DNA from: Planctomycetota bacterium
GTDB lineage: Bacteria > Planctomycetota > Phycisphaerae > Phycisphaerales > SM1A02
DNA length: 64,000 nt
Direction of reading: 5' to 3'
Assembly (NCBI GenBank): GCA_009926625.1
Contig: RFON01000004.1
Span: 32,334-96,333 of the forward strand
A program made the translations under genes and the position numbers. Numbering within the stretch: position 1 is the first letter of the stretch; each line of letters begins with the position of its first letter. Positions 50,794 to 58,965 of the stretch are shown here, piece after piece. The notes below the pieces were generated by a model. It was given only the letters and a program-made list of their open reading frames with translations, was not told the DNA's origin and did not search any database.

Positions 50794-52272
50794 CTAGCGG
50801 AGCGGGAGCTCGATCTCACGGACTTCGCCCGTGGGCAGTGTCACGCTGAGCACCACGCTCAGCCGACCGAACCCACGCGGCGTCACTGCCCCGCGGGCAA
50901 GTCGCACATAAAAGTCCTCCACGGTGGTCACCGCTTGCCCACCGACCGCCACGATCACCGACCCAGCGGGAATGACCCCAGCGATTCGTGAGCCTGGCGT
51001 GATCTCGCGAACCATCACGCCGCGCCGATAGGGAGCACCGAGCGTCGCACACGCCTCCGGCGTCGCCGTCACGAGGTCCGCAAGCCCGAACCGCTGAAGA
51101 ATGTCTGCGAGTTCGACCGCCTCCATCTTCGGGTCGCGCTTGGACAGTTCCACCTCGAACCGCATTTCGTTCCCGCGCTGCTGCGCAGGGTCGGGCCGCC
51201 AGACTTCGAAGACCACCACCTGCCCAGGCCGACGCGTCCCGACGATCGACGGCACCTTGTCCGCATCGGTCACTCGTACGCCGTCGATCGAGACGACGAC
51301 ATCCCCGACTTGCAGCCCCGCACGAGCCGCTGGGCTTTCGGTCGTAACGCGCGTTACCACGGCCCCTTCACCGCTGTAGTGCTCGCTGATGCAAAGGAAC
51401 AGCGGATCCTTCAACTGCGGCGGCAGGATGGACCGCACGGGCTGCACGGCAATCCCCGAGAAGCCCTTCTCCACCTCGCCGCGTTCAATCAGTTGCGCGA
51501 CGACGAACTCGATGATGTCCATCGGGATCGCCAGTCCGATGCCGCCGAACTGCCCTTGACCGAGCGACGCGCCGCGGCCTGTGGCGATCGCGGTGTTCAT
51601 GCCGATCACGCGCCCATAGATGTCCGTGAGCGGTCCGCCCGAATTCCCTGGATTGATCGCCGCATCCACTTGGATGAAGTTCTCATAGTCCACATCCGCA
51701 AGGCCAGCGCTTCGCCCGATCCCCGACACGATGCCCGCGCTCATGGAGAAACGGAAGTCGAAGGGCGAACCGAATGCGAACACCATGTCACCTTGGGTTG
51801 GAATGTCGATCGAACGCTGCGCAGGCGTGAGGTCATCGATCTCGACTCGCAGCACCGCAATGTCCGTCTTCAGGTCGATGCCCACGAGCTGCGCGGGAAC
51901 GATCTGCCCCGTGTGCAGCTGCGCTTCGATCCGCTCCGCGCCGTCAACCACATGGCCGTTCGTCACGACATGCCCAAACACATCGTAAATCCAGCCCGAT
52001 CCCGTGTTCACCAGCGCACGACCGCCCCGTGCGGCGCGCCCACCAGCCGCACTGAGCGAGACCACCGACGGCTCCACGATCGTTGCCACATCGCGCGAAA
52101 CTTGGTTGAGTTCCTCAAGGACATTCGACTGGGACAGGCGCTGCTGTGCGGATGCCATCGCGGCCTCGGACTGCTCGACCGTCAGCGAGCGGATCGCGCG
52201 CGGCGTCACCACGAGTACCAGCACCGCCGAAACCGCAACGACCGCAGCTGGCAGCAGCGTCTGAACGCGCAT
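50794..52272 (-). CDS. HtrA/DegP-like serine protease with PDZ domains
   Basis: A 492-residue exported or membrane-anchored protease. An N-terminal helix ([17 protein letters not shown]) is followed by the trypsin-like domain with His107 in VTNGHVVDG, Asp137 in KTDIAVLRV and Ser211 in [13 protein letters not shown] domain follows (residues about 290-375) and a second probable PDZ-like domain near the C terminus. HtrA proteins clear misfolded envelope proteins. Its start overlaps the panB stop by one base (TGATG), so it is coupled to panB. Confidence 0.92.
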   Translation of the reverse strand: MRVQTLLPAAVVAVSAVLVLVVTPRAIRSLTVEQSEAAMASAQQRLSQSNVLEELNQVSRDVATIVEPSVVSLSAAGGRAARGGRALVNTGSGWIYDVFGHVVTNGHVVDGAERIEAQLHTGQIVPAQLVGIDLKTDIAVLRVEIDDLTPAQRSIDIPTQGDMVFAFGSPFDFRFSMSAGIVSGIGRSAGLADVDYENFIQVDAAINPGNSGGPLTDIYGRVIGMNTAIATGRGASLGQGQFGGIGLAIPMDIIEFVVAQLIERGEVEKGFSGIAVQPVRSILPPQLKDPLFLCISEHYSGEGAVVTRVTTESPAARAGLQVGDVVVSIDGVRVTDADKVPSIVGTRRPGQVVVFEVWRPDPAQQRGNEMRFEVELSKRDPKMEAVELADILQRFGLADLVTATPEACATLGAPYRRGVMVREITPGSRIAGVIPAGSVIVAVGGQAVTTVEDFYVRLARGAVTPRGFGRLSVVLSVTLPTGEVREIELPLR

Positions 52273-53234
52273 CAGGTTGTCCCGCCGCTCCCCGCGGGGT
52301 GCGTTGTCCGCGCTTCCGCCGCAGCGGCGAACGCAATCCGCTGCGCGTCCGACATCGTGTACGGATGCGGGCCAAGGTCATTCGCGCGAACGCGGTGCAT
52401 CCATCCTCGCGCGGCCGCAAGCAGCTGCGGACCAAAGTCGATGGCGGGCAGCGCGAAGGCCGGCTGCCAAGCCGTCAACCCGAGCAAATCCTGCAGGACA
52501 ATGACTTGACCATGGCACGCAGGGCCCGCGCCGCAGCCAATCACCGGCACGGGTGATTCGCGTACCAACTGCTCCGCCACTTCGGCGGGCGTCGCCTCCA
52601 CAAGCAGCAACTGCGCGCCCGCATCGACAAGCGCGCGTGCATCATCAAGGAGCGCGAGCGCATCGACGCAGCTCTTGCCTGCAGCGGAATAGCCGCCTTG
52701 CTGCTTCGACAACTGCGGCCTCGAACCGATGTGTGCGACAACGGGAATCCCAGCGCGTGACATGCGCGCCACGAGCGGTGCGAAGCTGCGGTCTGCTTCC
52801 ACCTTCACCAGATCCGCCATGCCTTCGGTCATGAAGCGCCCTGCGTTGCGCACGCCTTCCGCATCATCCGCTTGATAGCTGAGGAACGGCATGTCCGCCA
52901 TTACGAGCGTGCTCGGAGCCCCACGCTTCACGCCCGCGGTGAGCGTGATGAGGAAGTCCAGAGGCGTATGCACCGTGCTGGGGAATCCAAGCACCATCTC
53001 TCCAGCGGTGTCGCCCACGAGCAGCAGTTCGATGCCGGCGCGCTCGAGCCAACGGGCGGTGGTCGCGTCGTAACAGGTGAGGCAGGCGATGCGCTGCCCG
53101 CTCCGCATCATCTTCGCGAGCGAACGAATCGTCAGCGGCGTCGTGCGCTGCGGCGAGTCGGCGGCGTCCGTGTTGGATGCACGCGCCTGCAGCGGATCTG
53201 CGGCATTGAAGCTCGTTTCAGTGTGGGAATGCAT
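52272..53234 (-). CDS. panB: 3-methyl-2-oxobutanoate hydroxymethyltransferase
   Basis: A 320-residue TIM-barrel enzyme of pantothenate (vitamin B5) synthesis. It adds a hydroxymethyl group from methylene-tetrahydrofolate to ketoisovalerate. Motifs are LLVGDTAGEMVLGFPST (Mg site), VMADMPFLSY, LLLVEATPAEVAE and GCGAGPACHGQVIVLQD. In the last one the usual CDGQ reads CHGQ. An N-terminal extension of about 35 residues precedes the enzyme core. ATG 53234 is favoured because a -10-like TATGCT lies at 53251-53256; an ATG at 53255 would overlap it. It is the first gene of a five-gene operon. Confidence 0.92.
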   Translation of the reverse strand: MHSHTETSFNAADPLQARASNTDAADSPQRTTPLTIRSLAKMMRSGQRIACLTCYDATTARWLERAGIELLLVGDTAGEMVLGFPSTVHTPLDFLITLTAGVKRGAPSTLVMADMPFLSYQADDAEGVRNAGRFMTEGMADLVKVEADRSFAPLVARMSRAGIPVVAHIGSRPQLSKQQGGYSAAGKSCVDALALLDDARALVDAGAQLLLVEATPAEVAEQLVRESPVPVIGCGAGPACHGQVIVLQDLLGLTAWQPAFALPAIDFGPQLLAAARGWMHRVRANDLGPHPYTMSDAQRIAFAAAAEARTTHPAGSGGTT

Positions 53235-53250
53235 GCAGTATTCGGGACAC

Positions 53251-53256
53251 AGCATA
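53251..53256 (-). promoter_or_regulatory. -10-like hexamer for panB
   Basis: TATGCT on the minus strand, 16 bases before the ATG at 53234, predicting a leader of about ten bases. Confidence 0.33.
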
Positions 53257-53300
53257 GGTTCGCTCGCGCCCTCAGCGAGCCCCCTCCGCATGAGGGGCGT

Positions 53301-54038
53301 TCAACCTGAACCGAATCCCGCGGGCATTCGACCGACCGAACCTCGCAGAGGATTGAGGACTGCGTTGTCGTGTCCAAGCACCAGTACATCGGCAATCTCG
53401 ATTGCCTCGCGGAACGATTCCTGCGCCGACTTCATGTCTTCGCAGGGTGCCAGGATGCGCCCCTGCGCGAGGTGCTCCTCGGTGGCCACGGCATCACCCG
53501 TCACCAGAACGGTGGAGGAGGGATTGGCAATCAGCAGCCCCGCCATGCCGGGCGTGATGCCTGGCAGCGGAAACAGGTCGACCCCAGGTGCCAGCCGATC
53601 CGGCGCGTCCTTCACGCGGCGGCTCACATCGAGCGTCAAGCGAACGAAATCCGCAGCGGCGCGCTCTGCACTGCCCTCGGGTGCAGCGATCCGCTCGCCA
53701 GCGGTGCGCTGTGAAACTTCGTCGCACACACTTGCAAGTCGTTCGCGGTCGGGTGCATGCATCCACCACCGCGCAGATGGAAAGAGCGAAATGCCGCGGA
53801 ACAGCCCCGGATTGCGGCAGGTCAGGAACACATCGGTCACCGCTTCGCATGGCACGGGCGAACGCGACTGCATCCGAGGCAGCAGGATGTTCGGGGGCAG
53901 CGAGGGATCAACGATGATCAGGCGATTGCCCGACTCAATGAGCGTGGTGGTCGCATGCGCTTCACGAACTGGTGTGCGTTCATCCCAGAGCGGATGCGCC
54001 GCAAGCGTCCCGATCGACAGCACTCGGTACTGCACCAT
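53301..54038 (-). CDS. Degenerate metallo-beta-lactamase-fold protein
   Basis: A 245-residue protein with the metallo-beta-lactamase layout: an opening strand-rich part with ESGNRLIIVDPS, a later GITPGMAGLL, Asp182 in VTGDAV and His223 in LGHDN. The expected HxHxDH metal motif is replaced by LTCRNPGLFRG (residues 72-82), and the usual His of the GHTPG turn is Ile161. Most zinc ligands are therefore lost, so it is probably not a normal hydrolase, or it uses other metal ligands. It starts twelve bases after coaD and is cotranscribed with it. Confidence 0.72.
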   Translation of the reverse strand: MVQYRVLSIGTLAAHPLWDERTPVREAHATTTLIESGNRLIIVDPSLPPNILLPRMQSRSPVPCEAVTDVFLTCRNPGLFRGISLFPSARWWMHAPDRERLASVCDEVSQRTAGERIAAPEGSAERAAADFVRLTLDVSRRVKDAPDRLAPGVDLFPLPGITPGMAGLLIANPSSTVLVTGDAVATEEHLAQGRILAPCEDMKSAQESFREAIEIADVLVLGHDNAVLNPLRGSVGRMPAGFGSG

Positions 54039-54050
54039 GGCTCGCCGCGC

Positions 54051-54623
54051 TCAGTCGACCTGCGCCTCGTGGGCGAGGCGCGCGATGGAAGTGCTCGGAT
54101 CGCGCAGTTTCTCGGCGATGGCGAGTGCCACGTTTTCCGGCACGAATGGGCGGAGCTTGTCCACCGACCCGCCGAAGCCGGCGATCTGCCGAATCAGGCT
54201 CGACGAAAGAAATGCAAACGCCTCCCCTGTCACGACGAACACCGTCTCGATCCCTGCGACCTGCCGGTTCGTGATGGCCAACTGGCACTCCGATGCAAGG
54301 TCCGTGACATTGCGGATGCCGCGAATGATCCCGCAGGCGCCGCGCGTGCGCGCAAAGTCAACCGTCAGCCCCGAGTAGCTGGCGAGTGAAACGCTCGCAC
54401 CCGCGGGCTCGCGGCGAAGCACATCGGCCACGAGCGGCTCAAGGAGCGCGATGCGCTCTTCGGCGGAAAAGAAGTCCTCTTTGTCTGGGTTGCGGCCCAC
54501 CGCCACCACGACCTCATCGAACAGACCGCGCGCTCGCGCGAGGACATCGAGGTGTCCAAGCGTGACGGGGTCAAACGACCCTGGGTAGATCGCAAGATGG
54601 CGCGCGCGAGGTGCCGTCGACAT
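54051..54623 (-). CDS. coaD: Phosphopantetheine adenylyltransferase
   Basis: A 190-residue nucleotidyltransferase that makes dephospho-CoA from phosphopantetheine and ATP. Motifs are AIYPGSFDPVTLGHLDVL (TxGH), the central RGIRNVTDLASECQLA and SSSLIRQIAGFGGSV. It is about 25 residues longer than usual, mainly at the C terminus. ATG 54623 lies seven bases after TACACT, so the message is probably leaderless. Confidence 0.95.
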   Translation of the reverse strand: MSTAPRARHLAIYPGSFDPVTLGHLDVLARARGLFDEVVVAVGRNPDKEDFFSAEERIALLEPLVADVLRREPAGASVSLASYSGLTVDFARTRGACGIIRGIRNVTDLASECQLAITNRQVAGIETVFVVTGEAFAFLSSSLIRQIAGFGGSVDKLRPFVPENVALAIAEKLRDPSTSIARLAHEAQVD

Positions 54624-54630
54624 GGCGCAG

Positions 54631-54636
54631 AGTGTA
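54631..54636 (-). promoter_or_regulatory. -10-like hexamer for coaD
   Basis: TACACT on the minus strand, seven bases before the coaD ATG, in the 67-bp gap after the FabZ-like gene. It predicts a start about one base before the codon. Confidence 0.42.
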
Positions 54637-54690
54637 GAGGTGCGCACGCGCAAGGCAGATCACGCTGCCGAGCGCACGCAGGAATTCAGG

Positions 54691-55227
54691 TCAATGCGAT
54701 GGCGCATGCCCCGCCGGTCGCGGCAGCAGACCACCGAGGATCGCGCGGAAATTCTCGCCAAACACGAAGTTGTGCTCCGGCAATTCCAGTCCAGCGCGAC
54801 TCTGATCGACATGACTGAAGATGATCTCGGTTCGTCCGATGTCGGTCCATGTTGCACATGTTGCATCGCGGTGGTCCCACCGACTGATCACTCCCTTGGT
54901 GGATGCCCCCATGTCATCGAGCCGTTCGATCACGGCGTCGTAGCGGATCGATTGACCAGGAACAACATCCTGCTCGAACACTGCCTCCGTGACCTTTGCC
55001 AGGATGACCTTCTCCGAGAAGTTGCGCACGCTGCCCACCAAGATGCCCGCTGTTTGAGCCATCCCTTCAAGCATCAATGACGCGGGCATCAAGGGTTGCG
55101 CAGGCCCGTCTGCCCCAGCCGCGAAATGCTGGTGGAGATGCTCCTCCGCGAGCGAAACATTCTTCACTGCAACAAGGCGCGCGCCAGGTTCATGCAACAG
55201 GATGGCATCGATCCACAGCCAGCGCAT
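54691..55227 (-). CDS. FabZ/FabA-like hot-dog dehydratase, second copy
   Basis: A 178-residue hot-dog protein of the 3-hydroxyacyl-ACP dehydratase type. The active-site His is in EEHLHQHF and the Glu in MLEGMAQTAGILVG. It lacks the PGVLxxEA spacing of true FabZ and has an insertion with GADGPAQPLMPASLM. The substrate is unknown. A GGGAGGTG ribosome-binding site precedes the ATG. It follows the acyl carrier protein gene by 23 bases and is the last of three acyl-chain genes. Confidence 0.83.
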   Translation of the reverse strand: MRWLWIDAILLHEPGARLVAVKNVSLAEEHLHQHFAAGADGPAQPLMPASLMLEGMAQTAGILVGSVRNFSEKVILAKVTEAVFEQDVVPGQSIRYDAVIERLDDMGASTKGVISRWDHRDATCATWTDIGRTEIIFSHVDQSRAGLELPEHNFVFGENFRAILGGLLPRPAGHAPSH

Positions 55228-55250
55228 GGTGGGACACCTCCCTCGACGGA

Positions 55251-55637
55251 TCAGGCGGACTTGGCCAGCTTGGCGGCGACGAAGCTCACGAGACTGCTCA
55301 CCGTGAAAACCTCGGAGACCTTCTCCAACTTCGGATCCTTCGCGAACTCGGAGAAATCGACATGAGGCATGCGCTCGCGCAGCAAGGCCAGTCCGTCTTG
55401 GGTCACGACACCGTCCTGCACATACTTGGGATCATTGATGTTGTCGGGGAAGAGCTCCCCTTGACCGATCTTGAACCCAAACGCCTTCTCGATGCGAAAG
55501 ACGATGTCGAGGAAGTCGATCGATTCGGCGTGCAGATCCGTCGTCAGGCGCGCCTCCAACTTCACATCCTCCTCGTCCACGCCAAGCGCATCTACGAGCA
55601 CGGTGCGAACCTTCCCAAGGATCTCTTCCTGCGTCAT
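55251..55637 (-). CDS. Acyl carrier protein-like, 128 aa
   Basis: A 128-residue ACP-type protein. The phosphopantetheine Ser is in LHAESIDFLDIVFRIEK, where the usual DSL reads ESI. Family length is about 80 residues; here helix III is interrupted by about 40 residues (FPDNINDPKYVQDGVVTQDG and onward) before a C-terminal helix. It probably carries special acyl chains between the two neighbouring FabZ-like enzymes. ATG overlaps the first FabZ-like stop by four bases. Confidence 0.88.
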   Translation of the reverse strand: MTQEEILGKVRTVLVDALGVDEEDVKLEARLTTDLHAESIDFLDIVFRIEKAFGFKIGQGELFPDNINDPKYVQDGVVTQDGLALLRERMPHVDFSEFAKDPKLEKVSEVFTVSSLVSFVAAKLAKSA

Positions 55638-56086
55638 TGCTGCAGACCTCCTGTCTTGCGTTGCGAACCCAACCGAACCACGCGCATTGTAAAGCGTCCG
55701 CTTGCGGCTGCACCTGGCAGCGCCTCTGCACTGCCCGCACGCACCACCGACGCGCTCCCGCGAAACACCACAGTGCCATCACTCTCGACCTTGTCGACCA
55801 GCGCCTCACTGCGCAGTGAATCTCCAGGGCGGACGAAGTTGCCGTATCGCAGCGCCCGAACGCCACCGAGCACCATGCGGACAGGCTCTCGCCCCGCGGC
55901 ACGGTCGCGCGCGATCAGCGTCAGTCGCGCAGTCTGCACCAGGGCTTCCAGCATGAAAACGCCGGGCAGCACAGGAAACCCTGGGAAGTGATCCTGCAGG
56001 TACTCCTCCGCCAGCGAGACCCCCTTCAGCGTGACGGCACGGTCTGGACCGCACTCGACAATCTGATCGACATGGCAGAAATGCAT
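55634..56086 (-). CDS. FabZ-like 3-hydroxyacyl-ACP dehydratase, first copy
   Basis: A 150-residue hot-dog protein with the near-canonical FabZ motif DHFPGFPVLPGVFMLEALVQ, holding the active-site His and Glu. Genuine FabZ removes water from 3-hydroxyacyl-ACP in fatty acid elongation. It lies directly upstream of an unusual ACP and a more divergent copy, so a dedicated acyl-chain role is likely. The ATG 56086 lies eight bases after TAGCCT; an ATG eight codons earlier would overlap the promoter. It is divergent from ftsK. Confidence 0.87.
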   Translation of the reverse strand: MHFCHVDQIVECGPDRAVTLKGVSLAEEYLQDHFPGFPVLPGVFMLEALVQTARLTLIARDRAAGREPVRMVLGGVRALRYGNFVRPGDSLRSEALVDKVESDGTVVFRGSASVVRAGSAEALPGAAASGRFTMRVVRLGSQRKTGGLQQ

Positions 56087-56094
56087 GGAAAGCA

Positions 56095-56100
56095 AGGCTA
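56095..56100 (-). promoter_or_regulatory. -10-like hexamer for the FabZ-ACP-FabZ operon
   Basis: TAGCCT on the minus strand, eight bases before the ATG at 56086, predicting a leader of about two bases. Confidence 0.4.
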
Positions 56101-56137
56101 AGTGATTCAAGCGCGCCTGTCCTGCCGATAGCAGGGC

Positions 56138-58789
56138 ATGGCAAGGAAGTCGCCTTTGGCTGTCGCACGCGCGATCCCGTCCGCGGGTCTGCTCCCACCC
56201 GCATCACTGACCCGCAAGAGCATTTGGCTGGGGTGTGCAGCGGTCTGGCTCTACCTGACTGCGAGCCTCGTGAGCTTCTCCGCCGCCGACTGGCCGAGCA
56301 ACGCCGTTGCGATTCAGCAGGATCCGCCGCACAACTGGGGCGGCGTGGTTGGCGCAGTCACTTCGTTTGGTCTCTACCAAGCCTTCGGCATCGGCATCTG
56401 GGTGCTCGTGCTGTGCGGTGGCTATGCACTCGGAGTGACCGCGAGCGGCCGCTCGGTTGCGCACCCAATCGTGCGCTCCTCGGGAGCGTTCATCGCGATG
56501 CTCGCAACATCGGTCGTCCACGCTTTGTGGCTGCCTGGGTTCGGACCACTCGGCGGTGCCGAGGCTGGACTGATCCCCATGTGGATGGCGGACCAATTGT
56601 GGATGCGTTTCGGCGCGCTCGGCGCAAACATCTTCGCGTTGGCGGGATGCCTGATCGGCTTCGTGGTCGCCGTGGACGAACTGGTTTTCGCGCTCCCCGG
56701 CGCACTTGTGGGAGCGATCGAAGCATTGGATCCAGTGTGGAAGTTCGATTACCGCGGCACCCTCGGCAGTTTGATTGGTGCAGGTCGGCGCAGTCCGTTG
56801 CAGCCAATTCCAATTGGCGGCGTAGAGACTGGCAGCCCAGACGATGGGGCGGATGGCGATGGAAATGGGAAGGTTTCTGCGGAAACTGCGCTTGACCGCC
56901 GCCGCCGACTGATCCGGGGAAACCGGGCAGCGGCGGCTGCGGCAAGTCGGGGAACGGTCCTCGAGGCGAACGAGGACGAAGATGCAGGCGAGGCCTATTC
57001 GGCGAGCCAAGGCGATGACGATGGGCAGGTCAATCAAGTCAATCCAGTCAATCAAGCCGCGGCAGCCAAGGCGGATGAAGTCGATTCGGATGACCCTGAG
57101 CAAGATGCTGCGGCGGCAGCGGCGACACCTGCTCGGCAGGCGCTGAGCGCCGAGGAACTGCGGGAAAAGATCGCAAAGATGCCAGTGCGCATGGCAAGCG
57201 GCGCCAAGGTGATTGCGCGCGACGAAGACATCCCGCGCGAGGTCGACTACACGGGCTACACCTTTCCCACGCTCGACCTCCTCGATGTACCCGAGGAGAA
57301 CTTCTCGCAGCGCATGGAGCAATTCGTTCGCGAACAGGCCGGGTTGCTCACCGAAACGCTGCAAACCTACGAGATCGAAGGCGAAGTCGTGGGCATCGAG
57401 AGCGGACCAGTGGTGACGCTGTACTCGGTCGAACTCGCGCCAGGCACCCGTGTGGCACGGCTCGACACAATCGCGAAGGACATCGCGCGCGCGCTCAAGG
57501 CTCCCAACATCCGGATCATCCCCAACATGACGGGCAAGTCCGCCATCGGCATCGAGGTGCCGAACCGCGAGAAGGAGAAAGTGCGCCTGCGCGAACTCAT
57601 GTCGAGCGGGCATGCCGAGGGAATGCGATTGCCGATGTTCCTCGGCAAGGACAGCGCAGGCGAACCGCTGGTGCTTGATCTCGCTCGGATGCCCCACATG
57701 CTCATCGCCGGCACCACGGGCTCCGGCAAGTCCGTGTGCATGAACAGCATCATCATGAGTTGGGTCTACACCAAGCGACCCGATGAGCTGAAGCTGGTCC
57801 TCGTCGATCCGAAGATGGTTGAGATGAGTCAGTTCGCGGACATCCCCCACCTGATGGCGCCTGTCGTCACCGACATGAACCAGGCGGCCGGCATCCTTGA
57901 GTGGACCGTCCAGCGCATGGAGGAGCGATACGAGCTCTTCCGCACGACGGGCGTTCGCGACATCCTGGGCTACAACAGCCTCGGCGAAGAGGCGATCTAT
58001 GCCAAGCTGAATCCGCCCGACGATGCTGCGAAGGCCCGCATCCCCAAGAAGTTGCCGTACATGGTGTTCCTCATCGATGAGCTCGCAGACCTGATGCTCA
58101 CGAACAAGGAAGTCGAGACGCACATTGTTCGCATCGCGCAGAAGGCGCGCGCGGTGGGAATCCACCTCGTTCTCGCGACGCAGCGCCCGCAAGCCAATGT
58201 GGTGACGGGCCTCATCAAGGCGAACATGCCGTGCCGCATCGGATTCAAGGTGGCCAGCGGAATGGACAGCCGCATCGTGCTCGACCAAAAGGGCGCGGAA
58301 CTGCTTCTCGGGCAGGGCGACATGATGGTCCTCACGCCAAGCGGCAGCGGCGAACTCCGCCGATGCCAAGGAACGCTCGTGACCGACAGCGAGACGCGCA
58401 AGGTGGTCGGCTTCCTGAAGGATGTTGCAGCGCCCAGTTTCGAGCGAAGTCTGCTTGCGGTAAAGACTTCCGCGCAGGGCGACCCCACCGAGGGTGGCGA
58501 CATCGACCCCAACGAACGCGACCCCCTCTTCGACAAGGCGGTGGACATCCTCATCGAGACCGGGCGCGGTTCGGTCAGCCTCCTGCAGCGGCGACTCGCC
58601 ATCGGCTACGGGCGGGCGTCGCGCTTGGTCGACCAGATGTCGCTCGCCGGCATTCTTTCCGATCACAAGGGATCGGTGGCCCGCGAGGTGCTCATCACAT
58701 CCGACGACTGGGATCGAATGAAGCAGATGGAGGCCAACGGCAGCTCGGAGGCTGGTGAGCTGACCGTGGAACCCGTCGACGAAGAGTGA
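56138..58789 (+). CDS. ftsK: DNA translocase FtsK/SpoIIIE
   Basis: An 883-residue septal DNA pump. Residues 1-200 hold four or five membrane helices. A long acidic, Ala/Asp-rich linker (about 225-340) follows, including a short repeat QVNQVNPVNQ encoded by the 9-bp repeat at 57029-57055. The motor domain has Walker A GTTGSGKSVCM (about residue 525) and Walker B VFLIDELADLM (about 643). The C-terminal winged-helix gamma domain (about 790-850) reads chromosome polarity sequences. A hairpin terminator follows the stop. Confidence 0.96.
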   Translation: MARKSPLAVARAIPSAGLLPPASLTRKSIWLGCAAVWLYLTASLVSFSAADWPSNAVAIQQDPPHNWGGVVGAVTSFGLYQAFGIGIWVLVLCGGYALGVTASGRSVAHPIVRSSGAFIAMLATSVVHALWLPGFGPLGGAEAGLIPMWMADQLWMRFGALGANIFALAGCLIGFVVAVDELVFALPGALVGAIEALDPVWKFDYRGTLGSLIGAGRRSPLQPIPIGGVETGSPDDGADGDGNGKVSAETALDRRRRLIRGNRAAAAAASRGTVLEANEDEDAGEAYSASQGDDDGQVNQVNPVNQAAAAKADEVDSDDPEQDAAAAAATPARQALSAEELREKIAKMPVRMASGAKVIARDEDIPREVDYTGYTFPTLDLLDVPEENFSQRMEQFVREQAGLLTETLQTYEIEGEVVGIESGPVVTLYSVELAPGTRVARLDTIAKDIARALKAPNIRIIPNMTGKSAIGIEVPNREKEKVRLRELMSSGHAEGMRLPMFLGKDSAGEPLVLDLARMPHMLIAGTTGSGKSVCMNSIIMSWVYTKRPDELKLVLVDPKMVEMSQFADIPHLMAPVVTDMNQAAGILEWTVQRMEERYELFRTTGVRDILGYNSLGEEAIYAKLNPPDDAAKARIPKKLPYMVFLIDELADLMLTNKEVETHIVRIAQKARAVGIHLVLATQRPQANVVTGLIKANMPCRIGFKVASGMDSRIVLDQKGAELLLGQGDMMVLTPSGSGELRRCQGTLVTDSETRKVVGFLKDVAAPSFERSLLAVKTSAQGDPTEGGDIDPNERDPLFDKAVDILIETGRGSVSLLQRRLAIGYGRASRLVDQMSLAGILSDHKGSVAREVLITSDDWDRMKQMEANGSSEAGELTVEPVDEE
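57029..57055 (+). repeat. Three-unit 9-bp repeat inside ftsK
   Basis: Three perfect-length units GTCAATCMA in a row encode VNQ/VNP/VNQ in the disordered linker. The pattern resembles the intergenic units at 21721-21746 (consensus KTCRATCVA), so the two may belong to one repeat family. Confidence 0.55.
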
Positions 58790-58790
58790 T

Positions 58791-58813
58791 CGCCCGCCGA
58801 TTTTCTGCGGGCG
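58791..58813 (+). terminator. Hairpin after ftsK
   Basis: CGCCCGC (58791-58797) pairs perfectly with GCGGGCG (58807-58813) around a 9-base loop, directly after the ftsK stop. There is no U-tract, so it may be a weak or Rho-assisted terminator. Confidence 0.5.
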
Positions 58814-58861
58814 CCCTTGCGATTTCCTCCGCATCGTGTGTAATGCCATCTGTTCGGCTGC

Positions 58862-58932
58862 GGCACGCCTGAAAGCGACTGCGGCGGGGAACGGATTCCT
58901 CGCGGTTGCTCGGAGAGATGCTTGGGCGTGCC
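58862..58932 (+). ncRNA. Structured leader or small RNA hairpin upstream of the giant gene
   Basis: GGCACGCC (58862-58869) pairs with GGCGTGCC (58925-58932). Inside, an 11-bp helix with three G-U pairs (58874-58884 with 58900-58910) and a GGAA/TTCC stem (58888-58891 with 58896-58899) close a CGGA tetraloop. The result is one long hairpin ending 33 bases before the start codon. It is not a SRP RNA (no GGAAG-AGCAGCC core) and matches no riboswitch I know. It could be a regulatory leader or a separate small RNA. Confidence 0.4.
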
Positions 58933-58965
58933 AACCCTCGCAAGGACCCACGGAAGGGTGGCACC

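Noticed and set aside
56110..56137. A -10-like GATAGC directly before ftsK
   Set aside because: It lies too close to the start codon and lacks the final T. The ftsK promoter cannot be placed.
58862..58965. Possible SRP (4.5S) RNA before the giant gene
   Set aside because: The conserved GGAAG-AGCAGCC apical motif is missing. The region folds, but not as SRP RNA.
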